From Candidatus Tectomicrobia bacterium (GTDB lineage Bacteria > UBA8248), in the NCBI GenBank assembly GCA_016192135.1, contig JACPUR010000019.1, positions 1 to 64,000 of the forward strand: DNA of 64,000 bases. The letters run 5' to 3'. Below are positions 42,755 through 51,710 of the stretch, piece after piece. Position 1 is the stretch's first letter. The number at the start of each line of letters is the position of its first letter. The notes beneath the pieces were generated by a model. That model did no database searches and was not told the DNA's origin. It saw nothing but the letters and a program-made list of their open reading frames with translations. A program made the position numbers and the translations under genes.

Positions 42755-44056
42755 TTAGGATGGACCCCTCTTCCGCCGGTCGATCTCCCACTGCAAGAAG
42801 AAGCCGATGAGGATGCTCCCCCCCATGCCGGCGGCGATGACGGTGAAGGGGATGGCGTAGCTCCCGGTGAGGTCGAACATCAGCCCCGCCAGGGGCGGCC
42901 CCACCACCCCGCCCAGGCCGTAGCAGATCTCGAGGAAGCCGACGATCACCCCGTAGGTGGGGCCCTCGAAGCAGTCTCCGGCCAGGGCCGAGTAGCAGGT
43001 GCTTATCGCCCCGAAGCCGATCCCGTAGATGAGGGCGTAGAGCAGGCCGTTGGCGACGCCTCCTCCGATCGCGGGCAGCAGGAGGAGAAACGCGAGCCCC
43101 AGGACGACGACACCCCCGGCGGCGGCCACCCCGCGCCCCCGCCCGATCCCGTCCCCCATCCAGCCGCCCACCACGCTCCCCAGCATGCGGATGAAGCCCA
43201 CGGCGCCGAAGATGAGGGCCGCCGTGGCGGTCGGGTAGCCCGTGTCCACCAGGTAGAGCTGGAGCTGGCTCATGATGGTGTTGGCGTTCAAACCGATGAA
43301 GAAGGCCAGCAGCACGATGGCCCAGAAGCGGATGTCCCCCCGGACCGCGAGAAAGACCTGGCGGATCCCCTTGCCCGAGTGGCCGCCGCGCACCGCGGAG
43401 AGCACCTCGGGCGGGCGGGGCGGGCCGCCGTCGGGCCCCTGGCCCTTCTCCTCGGGGTAGTCGCGCATCAGGAGGAAGTTGAGCGGGGCGATGACGGCGA
43501 CGATGGAGAGCCCGAAGAGGAGGTAGGCGTAGCGCCAGCCCCAGTAGGCGATGGCGCGCTCGATGGCCGGGGAGAGGACGAGGGTGCCCACCCCGATCCC
43601 CGCCAGCGCCAGGCCCGTCGCCCGGCCGCGCATGCGGACGAACCAGCGCGGCATGATCGCGCTGTGGGTCCCGAAGCCGCTCAGGGCCAGGCCCAGGCCG
43701 GTCAGAATGCCCGACAGCAGGTATACCTGCCACAGGGAGGAGACGAGGAAGCTCGCCGTCATCCCAGCCCCGGCGATGACGCAGCCCCAGGGCATGACCC
43801 TCCGCGGGCCGTAGCGCTCCAGGAGGGAGCCCGCGTAGGGGACGGCTACGGCGTACGCCCCCAGCCCCAGGGCGAAGGCGCCGCCCAGCGCGCCCCGGCT
43901 CCAGCCGAACTCCTCGATGAGGGGCACCTGGAAGATGCCGAACCCGAACCGCGTCGTGACCTGGAAGGCCAGGGTGAGGTGGGCGAGGCCGATGATCGCC
44001 CAGCCGTAGTAGAACGAGGGCGCCCTCGCCGGCAGCCGGTCCGCATCAACGATCAT
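42755..44056 (-). CDS. MFS transporter (monocarboxylate/oxalate-formate-like)
   Basis: A 433-residue 12-helix major facilitator. Near the start FYYGWAIIGLAHLTLAFQVT and FQVPLIEEFGWSRGALGGAF are typical of the MCT-like/OxlT branch, as is SLLERYGPRRVMPWGCVIAG after helix 2. It probably exchanges organic anions; the substrate is not given. Start at 44056 with GGAAGGCGG upstream. An upstream in-frame extension has no membrane-protein character. Divergent from an SDR gene. Confidence 0.9.
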   Translation of the reverse strand: MIVDADRLPARAPSFYYGWAIIGLAHLTLAFQVTTRFGFGIFQVPLIEEFGWSRGALGGAFALGLGAYAVAVPYAGSLLERYGPRRVMPWGCVIAGAGMTASFLVSSLWQVYLLSGILTGLGLALSGFGTHSAIMPRWFVRMRGRATGLALAGIGVGTLVLSPAIERAIAYWGWRYAYLLFGLSIVAVIAPLNFLLMRDYPEEKGQGPDGGPPRPPEVLSAVRGGHSGKGIRQVFLAVRGDIRFWAIVLLAFFIGLNANTIMSQLQLYLVDTGYPTATAALIFGAVGFIRMLGSVVGGWMGDGIGRGRGVAAAGGVVVLGLAFLLLLPAIGGGVANGLLYALIYGIGFGAISTCYSALAGDCFEGPTYGVIVGFLEICYGLGGVVGPPLAGLMFDLTGSYAIPFTVIAAGMGGSILIGFFLQWEIDRRKRGPS

Positions 44057-44297
44057 GACACCGCCTTCCGTCGCGCAAGCGCACAGAACATCCGGGTCCT
44101 TTCCATGGGGAAGTATGCCGGTTTCTTGAAAAAGCCAGCGGACGGCCAATCGTAGCAAAGCGCCCCGCGCTTTCACAGTGCCCGGGCGATGCCGCCCACC
44201 CCTTGGAAACGGGCGCGCCGCGTGCGAGATTGGAGCGGCATCCTAACGGCAAGAGCCGAGGCGCGGAATCCGGGCGCGAACCGGGAGGGGACGAGCG

Positions 44298-45050
44298 ATG
44301 GAGTTCGAGGGGAAGGTGGCCTTGATCACGGGTGGGGCGCAGGGCATCGGGGCCGCCACGGCGCGGCGCTTCGCCGGCGAGGGCGCATCGGTCGTGGTGG
44401 CGGACCTGGACGCGGCGCGCCTCGGGAAGCTAGAGGCGGAGATCGCTCGCACGGGCGGCCGGGTGCGGGGGATAACGGCCGACTGCGGCAAGAAGGAAGG
44501 GATCGAGAGGATGATCTCGGCCGCCGTCGAGGGCCACGGCGGGCTGGACATCCTGGTCTGCGGGGCCATCTACCGGCCCACCAAGCCCTTCCTCGAGGTG
44601 ACCGAGGCCGACCTCGACCTCGCCTGGCAGGTGAACATCAAGGGCTACTTCCTCTCGGTCCAGCGGGCGGTGCCCGAGTTCCGCAAGCGGGGAGGCGGGA
44701 AGGTGGTGCTCATCTCGAGCACCTTCGGGTTCGCCGGGGCGCCCAACTTCTCGGTCTACTGCACCTGCAAGGGGGCGGTAGTGAACATGGCGCGGGCACT
44801 CGCCCACGACCTGGCTCGAGAGAACATCAACGTGAACGCGGTGGCGCCCGGGCCCATCATGACGGAGGGCATGCGCGAGCTCATCCGGAACGACCCCTCC
44901 ATCGAGAAGCACCGGACGGCCGGCATGCCGCTCCCGCGATTCGGGGAGCCCGAGGAGATCGCCGAGGCCATCCTGTTCCTGGCCTCGCCGCGCTCAGGCT
45001 ACATGCATGGGCACAACATGGTCGTGGACGGGGGCTATCTGGCGGTGTAG
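44298..45050 (+). CDS. Short-chain dehydrogenase/reductase
   Basis: A 250-residue classical SDR. The cofactor motif TGGAQGIG is at 11-18, Asp at the end of the second strand (VVADLD) favours NAD(H), and the catalytic set is Ser in ISSTFGFAG and Tyr/Lys in YCTCK (the usual YxxxK). In place of NNAG the third motif is VCGAIY, a visible oddity. INVNAVAPGPIMTEGM closes the active site. GAGGGG precedes the ATG. Confidence 0.93.
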   Translation: MEFEGKVALITGGAQGIGAATARRFAGEGASVVVADLDAARLGKLEAEIARTGGRVRGITADCGKKEGIERMISAAVEGHGGLDILVCGAIYRPTKPFLEVTEADLDLAWQVNIKGYFLSVQRAVPEFRKRGGGKVVLISSTFGFAGAPNFSVYCTCKGAVVNMARALAHDLARENINVNAVAPGPIMTEGMRELIRNDPSIEKHRTAGMPLPRFGEPEEIAEAILFLASPRSGYMHGHNMVVDGGYLAV

Positions 45051-45107
45051 GACAGGCCGCGAAGCCGTCATCGCAGCCCTTCGCTTTTGAGATGAGGCGC
45101 GACGCAA

Positions 45108-45133
45108 GTAGGGGCGTTCAATTGAACGCCCCT
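45108..45133. repeat. Palindromic intergenic repeat
   Basis: GTAGGGGCGTTCAATTGAACGCCCCT; the 24-bp core is identical to the element at 26580-26603, almost 19 kb away. Confidence 0.9.
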
Positions 45134-45166
45134 CCCATGATGCGGTGTTCGTCCGTGCCGGTCGTC

Positions 45167-45778
45167 CTACAGCCTCGGCACGCTCTCGGGCGGGTAGACG
45201 CTCGACTCGAACCAGGCGTGGAACTCCCCGATGAGGGACTCGTGGTCGGCCTTGAGGCTCGAGTAGAGGCGGGCGTGCTCGATGGCGAGCGCCCCGAGGT
45301 CGGCCAGGGCGCGGAGGAACTCCATCTCCTCTTCGGAGTAGTCCCGCGACTCGGCCGAGTAGAGCCGCACCACGCCGATCACCCGCCCGCGCAGCACCAT
45401 GGGCACCGAGAGCATGGAGGCGATGCCCTCGGCCGCCGCCTCCCCGGGGTACTGCACGCGCGGATCGGTCCGCACGTCCCGGATGTGGACGATGTCCCCG
45501 TTCATGCAGGCGGAGAGGCTGCTCCCTCCGTCGATGGGGCCCTTCGCCAGGTAGCCCGCGCTCAACCCCCACGAAGCCGATAGCTCCAGCCGGCGCGTCC
45601 GCTCGTCCAGGAGGCGCAGGGCGCTCCCCTTGGCTTTCGTGGCCTCGGCCGTCAGGCGCACCACGTCCTTGAACACGTCCGCCACGTCCAAGGTGGAGGT
45701 GAGCTCCCCGGTCACTTTGCGGATGGCCTCGAGGTAGGACTTGCTGCTGGGAGTGGGCTTCGGCGCGGGCTTTTGCAT
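45167..45778 (-). CDS. GAF-domain protein
   Basis: A 203-residue single-domain protein. After an N-terminal helix (YLEAIRKVTGELTSTLDVAD) comes a GAF sensor: KGSALRLLDERTRRLELSAS, SVPMVLRGRVIGVVRLYS and DYSEEEMEFLRALADLGALA. No kinase, cyclase or receiver is attached. It probably senses a small ligand or redox state and acts on a partner. No operon partner is seen. Confidence 0.87.
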   Translation of the reverse strand: MQKPAPKPTPSSKSYLEAIRKVTGELTSTLDVADVFKDVVRLTAEATKAKGSALRLLDERTRRLELSASWGLSAGYLAKGPIDGGSSLSACMNGDIVHIRDVRTDPRVQYPGEAAAEGIASMLSVPMVLRGRVIGVVRLYSAESRDYSEEEMEFLRALADLGALAIEHARLYSSLKADHESLIGEFHAWFESSVYPPESVPRL

Positions 45779-45906
45779 GGGAGGATCTCCACGGCGAGCT
45801 GGAAGATGCCGGGGCTATGGCTTCATCTGAGAGGCCCTTGTAGGAATGGCACCCATTAGGCGGAAGAATGCCGCATTATGAAATTTTTCCCGCCCGAAAT
45901 CAATTA

Positions 45907-46815
45907 CTAGGAAAGTAATATTGCTTTCGCCCGGGTTTCCCAGAAGGCCATGGCCGTCCCGGCGTGGATGTCCACGGTGTCCGAGGGGTCCGCGGCGTAG
46001 CCCCCGCCCAGGGTCCCGGCCACGGGGATTCCGCGCCTTTCGCATTCTGATATCACAAGATCGTCCCGCTCCCGCAGGCCCGCCTTGGTGAGCTTGAGGG
46101 TGCCGAGCTGGTCGCCGGCGAAGGGGTCGGCGCCCGCCTGGTAGAGAACGATGTCCGGCCGGTGACCGTCGAGGATCTCGGGGACGTGCGTGCGCATGTG
46201 GGCGAGGTACTCCGCGTCCCCCGCCAGATCGTAGAGGCCCACGTCGAGGTCGCTCCTGCGCTTAGCCGGGTAGATGTTCTGCTGGTGGATGGAGAAGGTG
46301 AAGACGGCCGGGTCGCCCCGGAAGATGACGGCGGTGCCATTCCCCTGGTGGAGGTCGCAGTCGATGACGGCGGCCCGGGCGATGGCGCCCTCATGCTGGA
46401 GGACGCGGACCGCCACCGCTAGGTCGTTCATGTAGCAGAAGCCCTCGGCCTGCCCCGCGAAGGCGTGGTGGAAGCCCCCCGTCAGGTTGAGCGCCCTGCC
46501 CCGGGCCAGCGCCTCGCGAGCCGCCAGGAGGGTGCCCCCGACCGCGAGGAAGGCCGCCCGCACGATCTCCGGCGTGAGGGGAAGCTCGCTCGTGCAGGTC
46601 CGCTCGGTGTGAACGCCGCCGAGGAGATCGTCCACGTACTCCTTCGTGTGGACGCGGCGCACCTCCTCCACCGTGGCCGGCGCGGGCTCCCGGAAGGCGC
46701 CCTCGGGCAGGCCCGCCGCGCGCAGGCGCTCGTAGGTGGCCCGGTACTTCCCCTGCTGGAGGACGTGGGGGCCGATGTCGGCCCAGTAGCCGGGGTGGTA
46801 GATGAAGACGCACAT
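45907..46815 (-). CDS. Histone-deacetylase/AcuC-family amidohydrolase
   Basis: A 302-residue arginase-deacetylase-fold enzyme. NLTGGFHHAFAGQAEGFCYM holds the catalytic His pair and VIDCDLHQGNGT the zinc ligands Asp and His; a second Asp is in LYQAGADPFAGDQLG. Bacterial members deacetylate acetylated lysines, polyamines or acetoin-like compounds. Start at 46815 after GGAGG. Upstream extension is repeat sequence. Monocistronic. Confidence 0.92.
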   Translation of the reverse strand: MCVFIYHPGYWADIGPHVLQQGKYRATYERLRAAGLPEGAFREPAPATVEEVRRVHTKEYVDDLLGGVHTERTCTSELPLTPEIVRAAFLAVGGTLLAAREALARGRALNLTGGFHHAFAGQAEGFCYMNDLAVAVRVLQHEGAIARAAVIDCDLHQGNGTAVIFRGDPAVFTFSIHQQNIYPAKRRSDLDVGLYDLAGDAEYLAHMRTHVPEILDGHRPDIVLYQAGADPFAGDQLGTLKLTKAGLRERDDLVISECERRGIPVAGTLGGGYAADPSDTVDIHAGTAMAFWETRAKAILLS

Positions 46816-46873
46816 GGGAAGCACACCTCCATAGGCGTCGCCCGCGAGCAAGTGCCAAAGAGGACGAACTTGC

Positions 46874-46976
46874 CCCCCTCTCCCTCCGGAAGAGGGGGAA
46901 GGGGGTGAGGGAAAGCCACGCGCCGGAAATCCTCCCTCACCCTGCCCTCTCCCAAAGGGAGAAGGAAAAGCGCCCC
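46874..46976. repeat. Inverted repeat, CTCTCCC type
   Basis: CTCTCCCTCCGGAAGAGGGGGAAGG...GTGAGGG pairs with CCTCACCCTGCCCTCTCCC further on. Lies between two minus-strand genes. Confidence 0.75.
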
Positions 46977-47001
46977 TTTCGCTTGTCGTCAAGATTTTTT
47001 C

Positions 47002-48201
47002 CTAGATGATCCCCTTCCCGCGCAGCTCGGCCACCTCCCCGGCGGTGTAGCCGAGGGAGGCCAGCACCTCTTCCGTGTGCTTCCCCTTGGGGGGTCCCGC
47101 CCAGCGGATGCGGCCCGGGGTCTCCTTCAGTCGGGGCATGACGTTCTGCATGCGCAGGGGGCCCAGCTCCTCGTCCTCCACCCGGACGACGGAGCCCCGC
47201 GCCCGGACGTGGGGGTCCTCGGCGTACTGCGCCGCGTCGTAGATGGGGCCGAGGGCTCCCTCGTAGCGCTCGAAGTGGCGCACCGTCTCCTCGAGCGTAT
47301 GCCCCCCGATCCAGGCCTGGATGGCGTCGTCCAGCTCCTTCATGTGCCGGACGCGGCCGGCCTGGCTCGCCATGCGGGGGTCCTCCGCCAGATCGGGCCG
47401 CCCGACCGCCTCCATGACCCGCCTGAAGATGCTCTCGGCGCTCGCCGAGATGACGACCCAGCGGCCGTCCTTGCACCGGTAGGCGTTGCGCGGCGCGGCG
47501 AAGGGGATGGCGTTCCCGGTGCGGCCCTGGACGTAGCCGAGCTGGTCGTACTCCAGCACCTGGGGCCCCAGCACCGTGGCGATGGGCTCGTAGATGGCGA
47601 CGTCGATCTCCTGCCCCGGGGCGCCGTGCACGTCGCGGTGGTAGAGGGCCATCATGGCGGCGTAGGTGCCGCAGAGCGCGCTGATGCCGTCCGCCAGCGC
47701 GAAGGGCGGCAGCGTCGGCGGGCCGTCGGGCTGGCCGGTGATGTGAGCGAAGCCGCTCATGGCCTCGGCCAGGGTGCCGAAGCCGGGCCGCTTGGCGTAA
47801 GGGCCCTCCTGCCCGAAGCCGCTCGTGCGCACCATGACCAAGCGGGGGTTCAGGGCGTGGAGCGCTTCCCACCCGAGGCCCCAGCGCTCCATCGTGCCGG
47901 GGCGGAAGTTCTCGATGAGCACGTCCGCCTCCCGGCACAGCCGCCGGGCGATCTCCTGCCCCTCCGGCGCCGAGATGTCGCAGGTGACGGACTTCTTGTT
48001 CCGGGAGGTGAGCTTCCACCACAGCGAGACGCCGTCCTTCATGGAGGCGAAGTTGCGGAGGCTGTCCCCCTTCGGGTGCTCGATCTTGATGACCTCGGCC
48101 CCGAAGTCCCCCATGTAGGTGGCGATCCACGGCCCCGCGAAGAGCGTGCCGGCGTCGATGACCCGGATCCCCTCGAGGGGCATGCGCGTGGGCTCGGCCA
48201 T
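47002..48201 (-). CDS. CoA-transferase family III (CaiB/BaiF)
   Basis: A 399-residue family III CoA transferase: LEGIRVIDAGTLFAGPWIAT, MGDFGAEVIKIEHPKGDSLR, ENFRPGTMERWGLGWEAL, RTSGFGQEGPY and FALADGISALCGTYAAMMAL with the catalytic-Asp region. ATG at 48201, directly after a GTG, is preferred; GAGAGGAACC lies upstream. Not close to the homologue at 40427, so the two likely use different acyl groups. Confidence 0.93.
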   Translation of the reverse strand: MAEPTRMPLEGIRVIDAGTLFAGPWIATYMGDFGAEVIKIEHPKGDSLRNFASMKDGVSLWWKLTSRNKKSVTCDISAPEGQEIARRLCREADVLIENFRPGTMERWGLGWEALHALNPRLVMVRTSGFGQEGPYAKRPGFGTLAEAMSGFAHITGQPDGPPTLPPFALADGISALCGTYAAMMALYHRDVHGAPGQEIDVAIYEPIATVLGPQVLEYDQLGYVQGRTGNAIPFAAPRNAYRCKDGRWVVISASAESIFRRVMEAVGRPDLAEDPRMASQAGRVRHMKELDDAIQAWIGGHTLEETVRHFERYEGALGPIYDAAQYAEDPHVRARGSVVRVEDEELGPLRMQNVMPRLKETPGRIRWAGPPKGKHTEEVLASLGYTAGEVAELRGKGII

Positions 48202-48287
48202 CACGAAGGTTCCTCTCGCGGCCCGGAAGGAAGGCGGGGCGATGGTAGCAGGGGGCGGGACGCTCCTTCAATCGTGGGCGGGCCCTC

Positions 48288-49442
48288 CTACAGGTGCAGG
48301 CGCGCCCGGCCCGGCCAGCGCTCGGAGATGTGGTAGAGGCCGGTGCCGATGAGGAGCCCGATCAGGAAGCCGTAGGGGAGGCCGAAGGCGCACACGGCGG
48401 TCAGGAGGGCAATCCCCAGGTCGCGCCTCGACCCCGCCTGATCGCGGATGAACAGCATCAGCGCCAGGGCCTCGAAGGTCAGGACCACGCCCAGGATCGG
48501 CTGGGGGAAGATCTCCACCACGTGCCGGAAGGCGCCGCCCAGGAACAGCCCCAGGGCGAGGTACATGGAGCCGTAGATCACGACCGAGCCTCCCGTCCGC
48601 GCCCCGAAGTAGTGGTGCCCCGCCAGCCCGCCGCAGCCGTGGCACACCGGGAGGCCCCCGAAGAAGGGGGCGACGAGGTTCATGGCGGAGTAGGTCGTCC
48701 CGATGCGGCGGAGGCTCATCTCCCGGCCGGGGAACAAATCCGCCACCGTCTGCCGGGTGGCGATCAGGGAGTTCGACAGCGAGAGCGGGATCTGCGGCAG
48801 GGCCAGCACGAGAAAGCCGGTGAGGACATCCTCCCAGCGGGGCGCGTGGAGCTTCGGCAGCGCGAAGCCGGCGCCGGCCGCGGCGGCGGCGAAGTCCATC
48901 CGGGTGAGGGCCGCGTACAGGACCCCCAGCCCGATCACCGCCAGCCCCGCCGGGAAGCGGCTGCTCCCCGAGACGGCGAGGATCAGGGCGAAGCCCGCCG
49001 CCGCGAGGGCGTAGCCCTCGGCGCCCAGGGCGGGCACGTACTGCTTGAGCGCCAGGGAAGCCAGGGAGAGTCCCAGGCCGAACTGGACCCCCCGCACGGC
49101 GCACAGGGGGACCACGCGCCCCAGCCAGTCGAGCAGGCCCGTGAGGCTCAGGACCAGCATCACAACGCCGATGGCCAGCCCCGCGCCGAGCAGCACCTCC
49201 CCGCTCAGCCGCTGGGCGATGACCAGGACCGCCATGGCCTTGAGGGGCTGGACGGGCATCGGCAGCCCGTAGATGAGCCCCGTCCCGGCCTGCATCAGGC
49301 CGAACATAATAAGGACGCTCGCGCTGTCCAGGCCCGCGGCCTGGATGAGCCCCACGATCAGGGGCAGGTCGGTCCCGATGTCCCCGAATGCGCCCGAGAG
49401 CTCGTTCCGGTTGAAGCGTACCCGCGCCCGAAGGGCCTGCAT
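48288..49442 (-). CDS. MOT1-type molybdate/sulfate transporter
   Basis: A 384-residue membrane protein related to the SulP family. Two MOT1 signatures are plain: RNELSGAFGDIGTDLPLIVG near the N-terminus and GGLPVCHGCGGLAGHHYFGA in the second half. Ten or more membrane segments follow the pattern of these oxyanion transporters. Molybdate is the best guess. The exact start is uncertain: ATG at 49442, or TTG at 49451, which has the better GGGAGGAG ribosome site. Confidence 0.9.
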   Translation of the reverse strand: MQALRARVRFNRNELSGAFGDIGTDLPLIVGLIQAAGLDSASVLIMFGLMQAGTGLIYGLPMPVQPLKAMAVLVIAQRLSGEVLLGAGLAIGVVMLVLSLTGLLDWLGRVVPLCAVRGVQFGLGLSLASLALKQYVPALGAEGYALAAAGFALILAVSGSSRFPAGLAVIGLGVLYAALTRMDFAAAAAGAGFALPKLHAPRWEDVLTGFLVLALPQIPLSLSNSLIATRQTVADLFPGREMSLRRIGTTYSAMNLVAPFFGGLPVCHGCGGLAGHHYFGARTGGSVVIYGSMYLALGLFLGGAFRHVVEIFPQPILGVVLTFEALALMLFIRDQAGSRRDLGIALLTAVCAFGLPYGFLIGLLIGTGLYHISERWPGRARLHL

Positions 49443-49623
49443 CCAGGTCAAGCGCCCGCTCCTCCCGCGTCTCGCGACAAGACCGTCCTTCCGCAAGCGG
49501 CAAGCCTACCACGCCCGAGGCCCGCGGCGGACGTGGACGAAGGCGCGCGCAGTTGCGATAATGGGGGCGGCCGCATGGAAGCCGGAAACAATTAACGAAA
49601 TAGACTAGGAGGACGACACCGAA

Positions 49624-50691
49624 ATGAGGCGCATCGCCATCCTGTCCGCCTTCTTCATCTTCTTCCTCACCTGGCCCGTTCACATGGGCGTCCCCGCGCC
49701 CGGCCCCGGCGGGCTAATCCTCGTCCGGAGCGAGGCCGAGGCCGCCCGCTTCGGCGGGGGCCGCTCCTTCGGCTTCCGGGGTTCGCGCGGCTTCGCCCGG
49801 CCCTCGCCGGCCAGCCCGCGCTCGGGCCTCGCCCAGCCGGGCTACGACCAGACCCGCCGCCCCTTCGGCGGCTTCGGGGGCGGGCTCTTCGCCGGGCTCG
49901 GCGGCCTTCTCCTGGGCGGTCTCATCGGGAGCCTCCTCTTCGGCCGCATGGGCATGGGGGGCATCGGGCTCTTGGAGATCCTCCTCATCGGCGGCGGCCT
50001 CTTCCTTCTCTTCCGCATGTTCGGCGGCCGCAGGCGGGAGGCGCCGCAGGGCGGCGGCACCTACACCGGGCGCCTCGCCACCGCGGAAGCCGATCCTTAC
50101 GGCGTGGGGGGCGGCCCGGCCCCGGCGGAGCGCGCCCGGGGCTCGGTCTACACCGGCCCCGACATCGCCGCCCGGGGCGCCTCGGGCCCGGCCGCGTCGC
50201 CGGGGCCCTCGGCGAGGCCCTCGGCCGGCGCCGCGCCCGACCCGGGCCTGGAGGAGGGCCTCAGCGCCATCCGGGCCTCCGACCCCTCCTTCTCCAGGGA
50301 GAACTTCCTCCTCGACGCCCGGCGCGGCTTCCTGCGCTTCCAGGAGGCCTGGGTGGCGCGCGACCTCGCCCCCATCCGCGACGCGGTGGACCGCGACATC
50401 TACGAGAAGTCCCAAAGCGATCTGGACGAGCTCCGGCGCGAGGGGCGGGTCAACCGGCTCGACGACATCCAGGTCCGCCGGCTCGACCTCGCCGAGGCCT
50501 GGCAGGAGGAGGGCTTCGACTTCGCCACCGTGCGGGTCGAGGCCAGCCTCCTCGACTACCTCGTCTCCGAAACCTCGGGCGAACTCCTGGGCGGCAGCCG
50601 CACCGAGCCCGTCACCTTCGCCGAGCTCTGGACCTGGGCGCGCAAGACGGGGCCGAACAAGTGGTTCCTGTCGGCGATCGAACAGGGGTGA
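49624..50691 (+). CDS. Tim44-like domain protein
   Basis: A 355-residue envelope protein: signal peptide (RRIAILSAFFIFFLTWPVHM), a Gly/Ser/Arg-rich stretch (RFGGGRSFGFRGSRGFARPS), a Gly-rich membrane segment (FAGLGGLLLGGLIGSLLFGR) and a second one (LLEILLIGGGLFLLFRMFGG), then from about residue 200 a Tim44-like domain (FLLDARRGFLRFQEAWVARD...). In bacteria such proteins are of unknown role at the inner membrane. Start at 49624 follows AGGAGG. Confidence 0.88.
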   Translation: MRRIAILSAFFIFFLTWPVHMGVPAPGPGGLILVRSEAEAARFGGGRSFGFRGSRGFARPSPASPRSGLAQPGYDQTRRPFGGFGGGLFAGLGGLLLGGLIGSLLFGRMGMGGIGLLEILLIGGGLFLLFRMFGGRRREAPQGGGTYTGRLATAEADPYGVGGGPAPAERARGSVYTGPDIAARGASGPAASPGPSARPSAGAAPDPGLEEGLSAIRASDPSFSRENFLLDARRGFLRFQEAWVARDLAPIRDAVDRDIYEKSQSDLDELRREGRVNRLDDIQVRRLDLAEAWQEEGFDFATVRVEASLLDYLVSETSGELLGGSRTEPVTFAELWTWARKTGPNKWFLSAIEQG

Positions 50692-50700
50692 GATTGCTCC

Positions 50701-51339
50701 ATGAGCAATTTCACAAATTGGCATGAAGACTTTCCTGATCGTTGCCTCAGACTAATTGGCCAGTTTGAGAAAAATATCCAAAATCGTCTCAGTACATTTT
50801 CCCTTATGGTCGCTCCTTCTTTGCTAATTGCCCCATATGAGCGGCTTCAAACCTTTCCTGGCAAACGGATTAATCCTCAAAGAGATTTTGATCGATTCAA
50901 AAAAGCCAAAGAAGAATTCGACAAGTTGATGGAAGGAAAATTCGAAGATGCTCCCTTCATGGCTGATGCTCAAGATGGGAGCTGGAAATATGGGAAAATC
51001 GCCACAAATATCGGTCAACCTGACCTATGGGCAGACGAGAAAGGCCACTCTTGCCCTGACGAGAGTTTCTGGAAAGGCATGAGCACACTGCAGGTTAATT
51101 TTGTTTGGGAATGCCTAAGAGACTCTCTTGCTCATTGGAATATTGCCACAACAGACTCGCTGTTCCAGCAAAAGGATAGGATTCAATATCTCTTGTTTTA
51201 TCGTTCAAAAAATAACCGCTATCCATGGGATGCTATCAAAACGACAGAGAAGGAATTTTTCCGTTTCATAAAAGCGTGGGCGACGTTTCTCACCGAATCA
51301 CCCGCGCGCGAGGCTCTAGAAGGTTTCGAGGCCGCCTAA
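50701..51339 (+). CDS. HEPN-like protein of foreign composition
   Basis: A 212-residue helical protein without a firm family. The segment NFVWECLRDSLAHWNIATTD carries R-x4-H (Arg 140, His 145), the signature of HEPN RNases, and recalls the pEK499_p136-type domain. The gene is much poorer in GC than its neighbours and its codons differ, so it was probably acquired. It begins 9 bases after the Tim44-like gene with no good ribosome site, and ends overlapping a convergent gene by 4 bases. HEPN proteins serve as toxins or phage-defence RNases; no partner nucleotidyltransferase is seen here. Confidence 0.65.
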   Translation: MSNFTNWHEDFPDRCLRLIGQFEKNIQNRLSTFSLMVAPSLLIAPYERLQTFPGKRINPQRDFDRFKKAKEEFDKLMEGKFEDAPFMADAQDGSWKYGKIATNIGQPDLWADEKGHSCPDESFWKGMSTLQVNFVWECLRDSLAHWNIATTDSLFQQKDRIQYLLFYRSKNNRYPWDAIKTTEKEFFRFIKAWATFLTESPAREALEGFEAA

Positions 51340-51710
51340 TTATTATGTGGTGGTTTTTCCTCTTCCCCCTCCCCATACCTCCTCCCTCCCTCCAGATCCT
51401 TCAGCGACCACCAGAGGTAGAGGATGACGCCGAGGATGAGGGCCATCACGGCGCCGAAGCCCGCGATGAAGTAGGCGGGGAGGCCGCGGTAGCCCTCCCC
51501 GGGCGAGGGGCGGGCCTGCGGGGCCGCCTGCTGCGGGGCGGGCGCCGCCGGCCGGGCCGCCTGGGCCTGGAGCTGGCGGGCCTGGCGCAGCGCCTGCTCC
51601 TCCTGCCACTTGCCGTAGCCGTGCCAGACCAGGGCGCCGGTGCCCGCGGCGAGCAGGAGGATGTAGAAGGACAGGGCGATGGCCCTGCGGGAGGGAGGGG
51701 CGGCGCTCAT
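51336..51710 (-). CDS. Hypothetical two-helix membrane protein
   Basis: A 124-residue protein: membrane segment AIALSFYILLLAAGTGALVW, an Ala/Gln/Pro-rich linker of 40 residues, then LPAYFIAGFGAVMALILGVI with an acidic tail. Its ATG overlaps the stop of the luciferase-like gene (ATGA), so they are co-translated. No family recognised. Confidence 0.65.
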   Translation of the reverse strand: MSAAPPSRRAIALSFYILLLAAGTGALVWHGYGKWQEEQALRQARQLQAQAARPAAPAPQQAAPQARPSPGEGYRGLPAYFIAGFGAVMALILGVILYLWWSLKDLEGGRRYGEGEEEKPPHNN

